A program made the position numbers and the translations under genes. This document shows positions 1-10,639 of a stretch of DNA of 64,000 nucleotides, one piece after another. Source of the stretch: Rhyzopertha dominica (Eukaryota > Arthropoda > Insecta > Coleoptera > Bostrichidae); assembly GCA_025024175.1 (NCBI GenBank), contig QCXZ01000053.1, forward strand, positions 7,626,001 to 7,690,000, written 5' to 3'. Each line of letters starts with the position of its first letter. Position 1 is the stretch's first letter. The notes under the pieces were generated by a model that saw only the letters and a list, made by a program, of their open reading frames with translations, had not been told where the DNA came from and did not search any database.

Positions 1-204
1 ATCGTTATATAAAATAAATCACCGACTTAATGGATCCATAACCAACTATAGTTTCAATTAAAAAAACATAAGTTTATGTCATATCTCGAATATGACAAAT
101 GCATAACAAACTGGGACAAAGTAGTTTATTAAGGGTAAAATTATCTACAGCTTTTGTATTTACATTTTTTGCAACATGAAAAATAAACGAGATAAAAAAT
201 TCAA

Positions 205-575
205 TCCTCATCACGTTCAACGACACCCGTCAACCAAATTGTTTCTTGTACCTTCATATTCCACACTGCATGTACACCATAGCCTTAATCAAAATTTCAC
301 ACAAATAATCATACTCGGCAATCACGTCTAACGACAACTATAAAGCAAAATTGATTTTTGTAGTTTTAGGTACCATGCACCGCTCGTCTTTATCCAAATT
401 TGAGAGGTAACGTCATATTTAGCACTAAAAACCACGTTTAGCGACACCAGTAAAGCAAAATTGTATTTTTTGCAGCTTTATGTATCATGGTGCATGTCCG
501 TCTATGTCCATCATAGCTTTAATAAAAATTTGGCATGCACCATCATTCTCAGCACAAAAAATCACGTTCAACGTG
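205..575. repeat. Degenerate tandem repeat, unit about 111 bp
   Basis: Related blocks begin at about 210, 321, 431 and 561, each with a variant of ATCACGTTCAACGACA followed by a variant of AAGCAAAATTG. The spacings are 111, 110 and 130 bp. The copies are diverged by indels and substitutions, so the array is old. No ORF is shared by the units. Nothing recognisable was seen in 576-986. Confidence 0.6.
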
Positions 576-986
576 AATTAATATTGAATTTTGAATGGAA
601 AATGGGCTTTTGACCCTAAAGACCATAAGCTGCGTTCATTTGTAGAGGTGTTTGTATATCAGAATCAATTGCAATGCTTTTTGAGATATCTTCTCTGAAT
701 ACTTATCTCTTTAGCAGCATAGGTTCAGTAAGGATAGATCTACGGGCACTAATTTATGTCTTTTTATAAATTTTATATAGGATAGAATAGAATAGAATTA
801 GGAAGCTTTCGATATAGCTAATGTGTAGTGACTACTTCGTAAGCTCGAATTCATACATTTGATTTTTAGTGAAAATATAAAATATATGTATGTAACTTTA
901 TCACAAAAATAAGTATTTATAATTGTATATGGTATATAGGTTAATATTGGGATGGGGACATTAAAAGACATGTATGTATCTTTGCT

Positions 987-1017
987 GACATTTCGAAGTC
1001 GTTTACTTCTTTATCAA
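987..1017 (-). ncRNA. Hammerhead-ribozyme-like motif (degenerate)
   Basis: Read on the minus strand: core TTGATAA, a stem II of GAAGT with ACTTC around an AAACG loop, then GAAA and TGTC. A hammerhead core is CUGANGA, stem II, GAAA, stem III, NUH. Two core bases differ, but they are the partners of one known core pair (C3:G8 becoming U3:A8). The opposite copy at about 1305-1330 has lost the second half of stem II. Activity is not implied. Confidence 0.35.
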
Positions 1018-1322
1018 GGCTGAAAGTATAGCACCAAATTAGCAATCACAATAACATAAAACAATTAACAGATATCCGACATTAAAAATTTTAGCAACAT
1101 ATAATATCACAGTCATATTAGTTAATACGTTAGTAACAATAAAAACTTTGGTAACATATATTATCACAGTCCTACTAGTTAATAAACAATCAATAAAATC
1201 GTAACCCACCTCCAATACCACTACACTTGCTAAAGTTTTTGATGTCGGATATCTGTTAAGTATTTTATGTTATTGTGATTGCTAATTTGGTGCTATACTT
1301 TCTGCCTTGATAAAGAAGTTTT
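987..1322. repeat. Inverted repeat, arms about 100 bp
   Basis: The segment 987-1095 is repeated in reverse orientation at 1229-1322, with only a few differences; both contain the 18-mer AGCAATCACAATAACATA or its complement. The 133-bp loop itself contains a diverged direct repeat built on TATATTATCACAGTC. The outer ends hold a hammerhead-like motif (next entry). The arrangement resembles inverted terminal repeats of Penelope-type elements, but no coding sequence is present, so the origin is inferred. Confidence 0.6.
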
Positions 1323-2207
1323 CGGGATACCTTCCTTAAAATAAACTCCGCCTTTTTCATCCCAATAATGTGACCCTTTTTATAATCACTTAATTGGAAA
1401 AAAATCGACAAATTCCATAGATAGAACAGCTCACAGAAAATAAGGATCTAATAGACGACTGGTTTTCAGATAAACCAGTAAAAAGTTACCACATGTGTGT
1501 GTTCATCTGTTACTGAACTATAAACCACATCTATATATACAAGGCGTGGCATACTTTTCAGCTCCAGCATATATTATTTTTTGCTACACAAGAACCGCAC
1601 GTCGCACCTCCAATTCCATCGATGCTACGACAAATTAACAAAAAAATTTATAGGTTTCAACACCTGCATCATTTATTAGAACATTAAACAAATTCTCGCC
1701 TAGCATAAAAAAAAACACGCGGAAGGTTCCACAAAAGGATAATCCGCCTCGTCGCCAGTCGTCTCATTTAACAATTGTGACCTTTTGACCGGAAGAAAAC
1801 CGTACGCCTCACCATCGTCCATTGTCAATTCATCATTATTAGCTTTCCAAATTTAGTTTTATGTTAACGGGGGATTAACGTCCGCGATCATGTTCCGTGG
1901 GTGTGTGCGGCGTGCCGCGCAAGGAAAACAAATGAATTAACATAAACAAAAGCGCTCGTCGAGTCTATTCCGGAAACAGTTATACGATTTTCTTATGCTA
2001 ATCGGATGTCACGGCACATTGGCTGGCTATTAAGTCTTCGGTAGTTGATAGGTCTTCATTCAGCAAGGCACATCATCAATTAATGGAATAAAAGTGTTTT
2101 AGGACTTTGAACTACGTTTTTAGAATCAAATGCAATATTTTTAATGACTCCATACGCCCGTTTGCGTTCTATCATTTTCATTGTACAGATGGCCTAATTT
2201 ATGTACT
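1323..2207. other. No gene recognised
   Basis: This is mostly single-copy-looking sequence, with a locally GC-richer part at about 1,730-1,920. Neither strand has a reading frame I can assign. It could be host intergenic or intronic DNA. Confidence 0.5.
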
Positions 2208-2690
2208 GATTGATTTGATTAATTGATTAAACCAGCGTACGGTCAGCATTTTTGCCACTCCGATGTCGTCTACGATGGCTTGGAGGGTACATGCTGATTG
2301 CTAGTAGTAGTCGCGACTGTCTAGCGCATGTTAAGGGAATATAAGGACTGAATGGGAAGGTTTTCTTGGTGCTGTTGACATCATTGGTCCATTTCAGAGT
2401 CGCTTGATTAATTTCTTGTACCTTGTGATTTCTGTTCTAGCCAATATTTTTCATTTTCCCCTGGTTTCTTAATTATCCTCTCTTTAGTTGTTTTTCGTGT
2501 AAAGCACGGTCTTCCTCTTTTTCGTTGGTCTCCGCTTAGCTCCCAAGTCTTCCGTGTGGTTTGCCTCTTTCCTTTAGATGTGTCCCTAGTTTTTGATGTG
2601 TTTGATGTCAGTTTGGCTCGGCTGCATTGTTCTTCTTGTTGGAGGTCGTTTAAGAGTGCTGAGATTCTGTCGTCATTTTCCATTGAGGTT
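2208..2690 (-). pseudogene. RTE-type LINE, 3' end fragment
   Basis: On the minus strand this matches the C-terminal tail and 3' UTR of the longer RTE-type LINE at 31,256-34,382. Shared features are the peptide block KGKRQTTRKTWELSGDQ (positions about 2,525-2,575), the 3' UTR run ACCAGCGTACGGTCAGC next to the tail, and the terminal AATTGATT repeat at 2,215-2,230. The frame is open for only 91 codons and lacks the reverse-transcriptase motifs, so this is a dead 5'-truncated copy. Its 3' UTR lacks the GC-rich stretch seen at 31,306-31,330 in the other copy. Confidence 0.75.
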
Positions 2691-3325
2691 TACGTTGTTC
2701 GCAGTTCTTGAACAGTTTTTTCCAAGCTACTTCTGAGCTTCGAAGGTTAGTTTCCGTCTTCCAGGGTTTTATGTACCACTATTGTGGAATTTCTTGTATA
2801 CACTAAGCTATATACATGGAACATCACTATAACGACAGTAACAATGATAATAGTAACGCAACATAAGTACATAACACTAGAACACAAGTGAATTAAAAAC
2901 TCTTACAATTTTATGTAGTTGTTCGATTTCTGTATCTTGTTTAGGTTCTCTTTCATGATGATGTTGACGTTTTGCTTGTGTGATTTCAACTGTTTGTCCG
3001 ATCGCTTGTTGGGCTTATTTCCATGGCTGGTCTCTAGACAAAACTATCGCACTATTGCAGTGGTTCCTTTTACTCCTTTCTGCGTGTTACCTTTAAGATT
3101 TGTTCTCGCCAACTTGAAGTCGTTTTGTTTCAAGTCGTTTATGAGCGCTGGGATTCTTCTAAGTTGTATTTTGATAGTAGACCTTGTACAGTTTCTTCCC
3201 CAGCTACTGTCTAACTTCCACATGTTTTGTCTGGTGTGATTTTTCTTGCCACAATTTTTACACATTTTATGGAAAGGAAAGTAACGAACGCTGAAAAAAA
3301 TCGATTTTTTTTCTATATTCGGCAC
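2690..3325 (-). pseudogene. Unassigned TE-like ORF remnant with Cys-His motif
   Basis: A 93-codon minus-strand frame (3,325 to 3,044) contains CKNCGKKNHTRQN, which resembles a CCHC zinc knuckle lacking its last cysteine. A diverged second copy of the following sequence appears at about 2,690-2,780, directly upstream of the RTE fragment, which suggests an internal duplication or two related insertions. It may derive from a gag-like or LINE ORF1 region. Product and family are not established. Confidence 0.25.
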
Positions 3326-3389
3326 TTGTAGAATTATTTGTGGGTGTTTTTAAACTTAGACGCAAATACAAGCATAATTTTCGATAGGG

Positions 3390-3640
3390 ACGCTTAACGT
3401 TTCGCTATTGACGTGGACGTCTTACACCGCATTTTGGAAATCATTTTGTGTAATCGGCAGTATCGCCATCTAGCGATAGCATTACGAACTACGAGATTAG
3501 CTGATATGGGCCGTATGTACAGAGACCTACATTGCCGATTGCCTGGTCATTTAATGAAAATTGGCGTGCATCATCTACCGGTAGCTTTGCTAACTACAAC
3601 GTGTAACGCGTCACTAAATACAGGATAAGCCCAGCGAAAA
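3390..3640. repeat. Dispersed repeat, second copy at about 57,480-57,650
   Basis: The segment shares with 57,480-57,650 the blocks GACGTGGACGTCTTACACCGC (diverged), TTACGAACTACGA and ACCTACATTGCCGATTGCC in the same order and strand, at similar spacing. No protein family is evident. The remaining sequence up to 4,240 has nothing I can name. Confidence 0.6.
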
Positions 3641-4242
3641 ATTATATTATACACGTGTCCATGTCGTACAAATATTTCTTGTTTAGAAACTGAAGCAAGT
3701 ACAAACTAGTTGACAAACTGCATATTAAGCTTCATATTAAATGAATAGATATACGTAAAGGGCGTTCATAAAAAAGGGGTAAGCATGCCATAGTTTTCTC
3801 TTTCCAACACAAACGTAGAGTCTGCTGTGAAAATAGTTCATATAATTTGATGAACATCTGAATGAACGAACTGCTTAAAGGTATTTTCTCCAGTTTCTTG
3901 GCGAGAGAACTGCTATCAGTTTTCTCGCAAGATCTTGAGCGATGGGTGGTTCAACGGTAATGACAGTAGATGCGCTGTGCGTCGGTAAAGTTACTGGACC
4001 AAAGGTCTGTGGAGAACCACTGTCAAGGTGTCTGGAATTCTACTGGTCCCAATAGTTAAATATGCTTTGTAAATTACACAGACCCCCTTAAGGCAATTTT
4101 CGAAATTTTCTTAGAAGTACTACATAGTACATTTAATGTCATTCAACTGTGTTAACAATTAAAGTATCACATATTTCGCCTGTATAATGATTAAAAAATA
4201 TTCTGGCTATCGGGTAAGGCAAGCTAATTAAATTAGAAAAGT

Positions 4243-4300
4243 AACTCGCTGCGGTCAGGACTCGAACCCGAATCTCGAGAACGGTTACCCTGGTATGTTC
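4243..4300 (-). repeat. tRNA-derived (SINE-like) fragment
   Basis: On the minus strand the sequence carries GGTTCGAGTCC (plus-strand 4,258-4,268), a perfect match to the tRNA T-loop / RNA polymerase III B-box consensus. It continues as a T-arm with flanking complementary bases. No D-arm, anticodon arm or A-box is found, so this is not an intact tRNA. It is most likely a truncated SINE or tRNA pseudogene. Confidence 0.45.
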
Positions 4301-4302
4301 CG

Positions 4303-4510
4303 TGTGTTAACAATGACGTTATAGTGGCTAGTGACTTTAATTGCCCGAAGTTTATCGTTAACTTTCCAACACGCAATAATGCAATTACTGGACAGTATCT
4401 TTACAAACACAGATGTATCTAGATTATTGTAAAACCTACAGACACTTACTTATCTGATCACTCAGGTATAAAACTGGAACTCATTTTAACAAAACAGATT
4501 TTTAAAATTA
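4303..4510 (+). pseudogene. Non-LTR retrotransposon endonuclease fragment
   Basis: The frame reads VIVASDFNCPKF, then NFPTRNNAITG, then a block with PTDTYLSDHSGIKLEL. These correspond to the GDFN, NFPTR and SDH motifs of apurinic-type endonucleases of jockey/CR1-like LINEs, where the SDH histidine is catalytic. The frame is broken between motifs, and no reverse transcriptase follows before the next element at 4,756. Confidence 0.7.
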
Positions 4511-4755
4511 ACAGAAATAACTTTTTTGAGGTCCTTTAAGGGGTTGCTTCGACTCTGCTTCCCGCCCCATCGCATCGGGTTTGGCCGCACAACTTTTTAT
4601 TTTTCAGTTTGAAAAAATAAAAACGCAGACTGAACGGCATACTTCCAATTCAAAAGTTATATTTGTTGAAAATGCTTGTAACGCCCATCTTCTGAAAAAA
4701 ATCCCGTAATTTTAATCTGCACATAACGATTTAATTCATTAGTTTCCAGAAAACT

Positions 4756-5914
4756 CATAGGCGTAGCTAACATAATATTTTAGGGGGGGGGGGCTTAAGT
4801 CCCTCGAGTAGAAATAATAGTTATTTACGATAGGTAATAAAAATTAAATATTCATAAAGCTTTTGAAAAATTTATTAATTGCTAATTTGGCCATTAATAA
4901 CTTTCAATATATATTGATTCCAGAAGTTATTTAAGTTTTTTCTCCAGTTCTTAGGTGGAAAAGATTTATTGTAAAATATAATTTAGACTGTGAAAAATTA
5001 CTTACAGAATTATTAAAAGTNTAATGTTACTTTTCTGTTGCCCCGTTTGACAAATGCATTCAAAACATCTTCTGGGTTTAGCTTTGCAGCTAAGCTACTA
5101 CGATATTTATTATTGCCAGGTTGGTAAATCGTTTTTATACCATATTACTTCTCAACCATTACTAAAAAGGTGCGTTCGCAGGATGCAGAACTTCCATTTC
5201 CATTCGTACATGTTTTTGGTAAGTGTTTTAACATTATCATCCTTACGTACTACAAATCCAGATTTGTCAAACTACACCAAAATGCACGGACCACTAGCGG
5301 TTTTGCTTGTTTTGTTTTTTGTTTTGTTTTTCAACATCTTGTAAACTACAGATTTTTGTGGAAGAAATATACTTTCCTTTTCTAAAACAGATCAAATTTC
5401 CCACAAAACGAGACCAAGCTCTTCAAGATTTTTTTCCAAAAAGGGCAAATTTTCAGTTTTTGCCCTGTTCAAATTCGAATACCAGCGAAATAACGTGTCC
5501 CACGTTAAAAGACATCAAAATGGAATGTATAGGTAATTCATCAAGCTTTCGTTTGAGTTCAGGTAGGTGTCGGTAGCTCTTTTGGTCTCTCAGGAATGAC
5601 AAAAAAAAACGAAAGATGAGAACATGCTTTTTTTGGCTGAATGTTAAGTAAATGCATTAAAAGAATACGTCTGGCTGCTCTCTGGAATTAAATGTTGTCA
5701 ATATGGGAGCCCAAAACCATTTAGCTAGACCTGCTTGTCCAGATCCTCTCCGATGACGTTGACCTTCTCAGTGAAGGCAGCTTTTCTTATGGTAGTTGTG
5801 AATTCATAATAAACAAACTATTTTATTTAAACCTTACGAAATATTTTTCGGAGTGCTATCGAGAAGTTATGGGGGGGGGGCTTAGCCCCCCCAAGCCCCC
5901 CTAGCTACGCCCAT
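4756..5914. mobile_element. Candidate DNA transposon or MITE with GGCGTAGCTA termini
   Basis: The left end CATAGGCGTAGCTA (4,756) and the right end TAGCTACGCCCATG (ending 5,914) are inverted repeats. Each is followed internally by a G- or C-homopolymer tract and a CTTA(A/G) block. The span is about 1.16 kb. Short overlapping plus-strand frames (5,054-5,576) are present but match no family I recognise. An N lies at 5,022. The target duplication is not obvious. Confidence 0.55.
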
Positions 5915-8223
5915 GCAGTAACTTCAAGAGCACCACCACAATATTGGACTGCGTCAATTCGTTTAAATTTGTATAAAATATTTTTCTTAGAATTCATAAT
6001 AAATCGAGTTACATAATAAATACCCCTGTATATGGTGTAAATTAATTATACTACAACTGACACTACCACAATTACAATCCAAGAAATTAACATGTAATTT
6101 TATCACATTTTTAACCCGTAAGTTACAGTGCCATCAAAACCTATATATTATTTAAAATGACGTTCAGAATCATTGTCTCCTGCTGAGAAGAGAATGGTCA
6201 CTGATATAATTATTAGCGTCGAGCTACAGCTTCTTGCCTAAACGACCGTTTTGCAGCTACTTTTGATTAATTTAATGTACCGTAAAATTTCGTAAGAGGA
6301 TTTAAGCCGACAGCCAAGTACAACCCGTTAATTAAAAATTCTGTCGGAGAGCGCGCATGCTAAACCTGTTCAATTTGTAGTCTTTGCCGGAGAGATATAT
6401 TGAAGTACTCTCGACGAATTTGGTATATAAGATATCCTGCAAGGCCAACTAGGATTGAGTTAACCACAAACGTAAAATTTCCTGAAAGCTCTCATTTATA
6501 AGATTTATTTCTTGTCGCAATAGAAAAAGTGAATACATTTCGTTCAATAGTGACAATCTTTTCTTATTTGTGTCAAATTTTATTTAGATTTCTTCTTTAG
6601 ATTAAGTTTTATGTTCAAGCTAATATAAGCTTCAGAATATAGCCACGTCTCTATATCTAACTATTTAGATGTTATAGGAAATATTTCTGTTGATAAATTA
6701 ATTTTTTGCCGATGCACCTATTATAACAACTTTTCTGGCGTCCTTACAACTATGTCATATTACCACATAATAATAAAACAAAATTCATTGTCAATGAAGC
6801 CTAATCCCGGTTACAAATCCTCGCTACAATCCCATTTCCCAGAATCTCATTACCATCCAAGTCACTTACAAGAGATTTAACCGTCAAGTCAATCTTCTAT
6901 GAATGCAACTGTTCATCTTTTTCCGTTTCAGTAAGCTCGTTCAGCGCTGACGAATGACACACGTCACTGGCCGGTGTAATTACTCCTTAATAAATCCCAC
7001 TATTAAAGGCAAAACCTTAAATAACGCGAGAAGTTGTAAAAGTTAATGAGTTTAATTTATTTGTTGTTGGGGGATGTGCCGGAATGGACGTGGAGCTTTA
7101 CAATGAATAGCTGTCGGCGTAAAAGACCAACGATGTTGCCAAGGAGTCTCGAAGATTGAAGATGAAGGCAGCAATTTAATTTGAAATCAAGTTTTTANTA
7201 ATCCCACGGGCAGATATAATATAGTAATGTGTATTTTGCGAATTCTAATCCTGGACGATCTATTCTACAAATTATAGGATCTGCATTGTTTGCAACAGCT
7301 AGTTGATGTGGTTTAATCCACTAAAAATATGACGGTTCATTCATGTTAAAAACAAAACTGTCTATTCGAAGACTGTGTTGGCTTTATCTAGGATAGCGCT
7401 CTGTATAGGTGAATATTTGCAGCCGCCATCTTTGACCCAAAGTGACAGTTCTAATAAGAATGTGAATGTGTTGAAAGTGTTGTGCAACGTAGGTTCCTTA
7501 TTAGTTAAATAGGAAAGCCAGAAATCTCGTATTTAAATAAAAGGTGAATCGATCGTAGAAGGTGAGTTTCGGAACACTAAATAATGTTGCAACTGAAACT
7601 CTTAACTCTAATAGCATAAAAATACATCCAGCTTCCGTTTTAAACAATAAAAAATTTTTTATAGCACAATTCGCATATTTTGCACCCACGTTTACTGTTC
7701 ATGAATGGTATGTATGCAGGAAAGGGCAAACAAACATGATACTATTTTTTTTTGCAATCTACATTTAACAGGAAGGCCTTATAACTACATTTGTTAGAAA
7801 ATAGGAAAATACTAATTGAACATCTGGGTTTCCCGTATACAAAATTCAATTGTTACAATAAATGGAGATTGGTTTCTACGCCAGTCAGTATCGATTCTAT
7901 CAGTTATATATGCACAATACCTAGCACTTTGTTTGTACATAGAAGTAGTTGAGATGTCTTCAGATGCAACTTTAAGAAAATTCCAACCAACCTAAATTCA
8001 GCATAACATTAAAGCTGCCAATATGCTAACAAATCTTGTCAAATTTATTATTAAGTCAATGTCGTAAACATTCTATTAAACCGTCTAACGCAATCTACCG
8101 ATCTGTTAGCTCAATTGTTGATAAAAACTAGAATAAGGATTATTCTTTTTTTTTGTAGAATCATAGGTTAAGTTATATTAGTATATGGGTTCGGGTTTCT
8201 ATTAAATACGAGTACTAGTTCGA
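5915..8223. other. No gene recognised
   Basis: AT-rich sequence with one N at 7,198. Short overlapping ORFs around 7,501-7,768 on opposite strands have no recognisable motifs and look like chance frames. Confidence 0.5.
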
Positions 8224-8224
8224 T

Positions 8225-8257
8225 GGCGTTTCGACTTTATTTTTAGGACTTTATCAA
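8225..8257 (-). ncRNA. Hammerhead-like motif, left arm
   Basis: Minus strand: TTGATAA, then a weakened stem II (AGTCCT facing AAAGTC), GAAA, CGCC. The three bases before the core (GAT) pair with the three after CGCC (ATC), as stem I would. The expected cleavage triplet GUC has become GCC. Confidence 0.3.
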
Positions 8258-8305
8258 ATCTTTTGTATTGTGTACTGCCAAACTGATAATACACAAAATA
8301 AAGAT

Positions 8306-8338
8306 TTGATAAAGACCTAAAAGTAAGGTCGAAACGTC
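8306..8338 (+). ncRNA. Hammerhead-like motif, right arm
   Basis: Plus strand: TTGATAA at 8,306-8,312, stem II GACCT pairing with AGGTC around AAAAGTA, GAAA at 8,331-8,334, then CGTC. GAAACGTC is typical of hammerheads in which stem III is a very short self-complementary stretch. U3 and A8 replace C3 and G8. No activity is claimed. Confidence 0.45.
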
Positions 8339-8340
8339 AT

Positions 8341-9440
8341 TAAAATAGTATTTAATATTAACTAGAAGCCACAAACGAATGAGGACATAAAAACTAGAAT
8401 AACGTATTAATTGAATAAGTATTCAAAGAAATTGAAGTCGAAAATCCATAAATTTTGAAATTCTTTTTTTTTTGTAATAATTCGATCAGAAATTTAATTT
8501 TTTATATAATGGAAAATTTAAAAAAAATCGTGTAGACAGGGTCCAAAATCATGTATTTTGGAAATATTTCCAAAAAGTTAATTTTTTGAAAATAATATCT
8601 TCTAAACCGTTTGCTGCACCGAAAATTTATAGGGACGAAAAATACTCGCAATTAAACTACAAATTCTAAAAGGAAAATTAAAAATCTGCAAAAAGGGTCG
8701 TTACGCCATAACTTCACCTCATTCTCTATACCCTAAAAACAATAATAGGTCGCTTTGAAAAGTTCAATTTCAAGTTTATATGTTAAGTCTTTCGAAGGTT
8801 ATCGCGTCCACACACAGACCTACAGACAACACTCACACAGACAAGAATTTTTTTGATCAAGTTTTGTTTTGGACGTTTTCGAGCATTGTAAAGCGATTGA
8901 GCAAATAAAAATTTTCAAAGATTTTTTCGCGTTGGATGTGGAAGTAAAATAAAAGCTCAATCTGTCAATCCAGCGCAATTTCATCAATCTCACAACGCCG
9001 GGGATCACGACGGCGATGGTGCCAGAACGGCGGCGATGGACCGGCCCGCAGGCAAGGCAACCTGTTGGGCTCCTGCATCCATTAGTTTTTCCTCAGGTCG
9101 GATGAACTTACTCGTATTTTTATCAGATTACTGTTTAAAATAACAATGATCTGGCAGCCAACCGAATATATAAAACGTTCAGTTGATCTGCTTGGCGGGG
9201 CAAAAAATTAGCATAGATCTAATCGAAGTGGATTAGCTTATTTTTTGCTGGAGGCAAAGAGCTCAATCGAGCAGTGCAATCAAGGATTACATTGGCTACA
9301 TCATCAAAAGAAATGCAGCCGTTTTAAAATCCGTTGCTAGCGGTTTTCCACAATGCGAGTAAAAATTATACACGACCCAAACATTTTTTTCTTAATAATA
9401 AACAGAATTATACACAAGGGTGAAAGCTTTCAGCGTCCAT
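8341..9440. other. No gene recognised; isolated GC-rich patch
   Basis: AT-rich sequence with a sharp GC-rich patch at 9,003-9,080. Frames crossing the patch on both strands are short, and none has a motif I can name. Confidence 0.45.
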
Positions 9441-9508
9441 AATATAAGATAATATTTTCTCGGAAAGATGTCTGTCTCTTGAAAACACTGACAAAAAGCT
9501 ATTAGTCT

Positions 9509-9540
9509 GACGTTTCGATTACACCTGTAATCTTTGTCAA
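9509..9540 (-). ncRNA. Hammerhead-like motif in left terminal repeat
   Basis: Minus strand: TTGACAA, stem II GATTAC with GTAATC around AGGT, GAAA and CGTC. This is the inverted twin of the motif at 10,336-10,367. The core and stem II bases are the same in both copies. Confidence 0.45.
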
Positions 9541-9639
9541 AGACGAAGAACCTCAAAATTTGCCCGACACAAGTTCAAACAAAATTTTGAAAGTAAATAA
9601 ACAATTCACCAAGGAAGCGAGACGTCATAGAAACAACGT

Positions 9640-10225
9640 GCCAACCTGATAAGAAAGAACCTAACGACGAAAACGGAACTACCTACCTACTAGATATACA
9701 CGAACTACGTGGTAAAACATAACTACAAAATAGCCTTCCAAATGTCACCTAACTCATTATTTCCACATCCCTATTAAAATTATTAGTATTCCTACAAATT
9801 TCTATAGCTTCTTTTATTAGACGTTTGTGATAACATTTTTCTGTATGTAAAATTTTTGTTTAATGTGTTTAGTCAAATATTAGTTTTCAGCTACGGAAGA
9901 TTTATCTATCTGTTACAGCCTAGTAGCACATATGTGTTCTTTTAAACGTGTACGTACTTTTCTTTGAAAATACCTTCACTCTCTAAATGTACTTTATCTT
10001 TAACATAACTTAAAATTTTATCTAAATTATTATATGTACTATCAACAACTAAACGGTTTTCTAAGCATCCTCTTTAATTTTTCCGAAAAGCCTTGTACTT
10101 AAGGCAAACCCAACTTCAATTTACTTTGTGCTGCCTGAGAATTTACTTGATTTGGATGAGCACTTTTATTAAAAACTGACCAAATATTTTTATTGTTATA
10201 ACCATTTCTCACTAGCGCTGATTTA
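9640..10225 (-). pseudogene. Penelope-like ORF, RT end plus GIY-YIG endonuclease region (broken)
   Basis: Three minus-strand frames together give a recognisable order. First comes a block with LGLP followed by VQGFSEKLKRML (about 10,060-10,120), as at the RT/linker junction of Penelope proteins. Next is TRLKEHICATRL with a nearby KSSVAE (about 9,880-9,940), matching the part of the endonuclease after the GIY-YIG motifs. Last is EAIEICRNTNNFNRD (about 9,765-9,812), the usual C-terminal block. The GIY and YIG motifs themselves are not seen. Several stops and at least two frameshifts make it non-functional. Confidence 0.7.
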
Positions 10226-10335
10226 AACATATAAAAATATATCATCTTAAATAATCAGCCTCCTTGGTGATTTGTTTATTTACTTTCAAAATTTTTTTTG
10301 AACTTGTGTCAGGCAAATTTTGAGGTTCTTCGTCT

Positions 10336-10367
10336 TTGACAAAGATTACAGGTGTAATCGAAACGTC
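10336..10367 (+). ncRNA. Hammerhead-like motif in right terminal repeat
   Basis: TTGACAA at 10,336-10,342; stem II GATTAC (10,344-10,349), loop AGGT, GTAATC (10,354-10,359); GAAA at 10,360-10,363; CGTC to 10,367. GTCT just upstream (10,332-10,335) pairs perfectly with AGAC just downstream (10,368-10,371), giving a 4-bp stem I. All helices of a hammerhead are therefore visible. Only the U3/A8 core substitution departs from consensus. Confidence 0.5.
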
Positions 10368-10639
10368 AGACTAATAACTTTTTGTCAGTGTTTTCAAGAG
10401 ATAGCGATCTTTCCAAGAAAATATTATCTTACTATTATACACAGTTCTACACACCATTAATAACAAAAACACAGCACAATACAGGAACATACACAATATA
10501 TAAACCAGATAACCAGAGAAGTTTAGATTTTATTAAAGCGACTTTTACTCGATCGCATCAAATTTCGGAAACAGAAGGTGCAATTGGAATAGTCAGAAGA
10601 TTGTAGATCAAAGTAATCGATTTCGAGGCAGGTATGTCC

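Larger units (their letters stand above)
8224..8340. repeat. Inverted repeat carrying paired hammerhead-like motifs
   Basis: Arms 8,224-8,273 and 8,290-8,340 are reverse complements with a few mismatches, separated by about 16 bp. Each arm contains the TTGATAA core, a stem II and GAAACG, facing outwards on opposite strands. A transcript in either direction would form a long hairpin with one sense motif. Confidence 0.75.
9441..10436 (-). mobile_element. Penelope-like retroelement remnant with inverted terminal repeats
   Basis: Nearly identical terminal segments of about 179 bp (9,441-9,619 and 10,258-10,436) lie in inverted orientation. Between them, on the minus strand, is the 3' coding end of a Penelope-like element. 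Penelope elements are known for terminal repeats (PLTRs) that can be direct or inverted and that carry hammerhead motifs; both properties are seen here. The element is truncated, because only about 640 bp lie between the repeats, against a full RT-plus-endonuclease ORF of over 2 kb. Confidence 0.7.

Noticed and set aside
2919..3239. 106-codon plus-strand ORF rich in Phe, Leu and Cys
   Set aside because: It lies antisense to a TE-like frame, and its composition is that expected from the complement of an A-rich coding strand.
4243..4300. A real tRNA gene on the minus strand
   Set aside because: Only a T-arm/B-box is present; no anticodon arm, D-arm or A-box and no acceptor pairing.
9003..9080. 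GC-rich patch considered as an exon
   Set aside because: Frames are short on both strands, no convincing splice sites border it, and no protein motif is seen.
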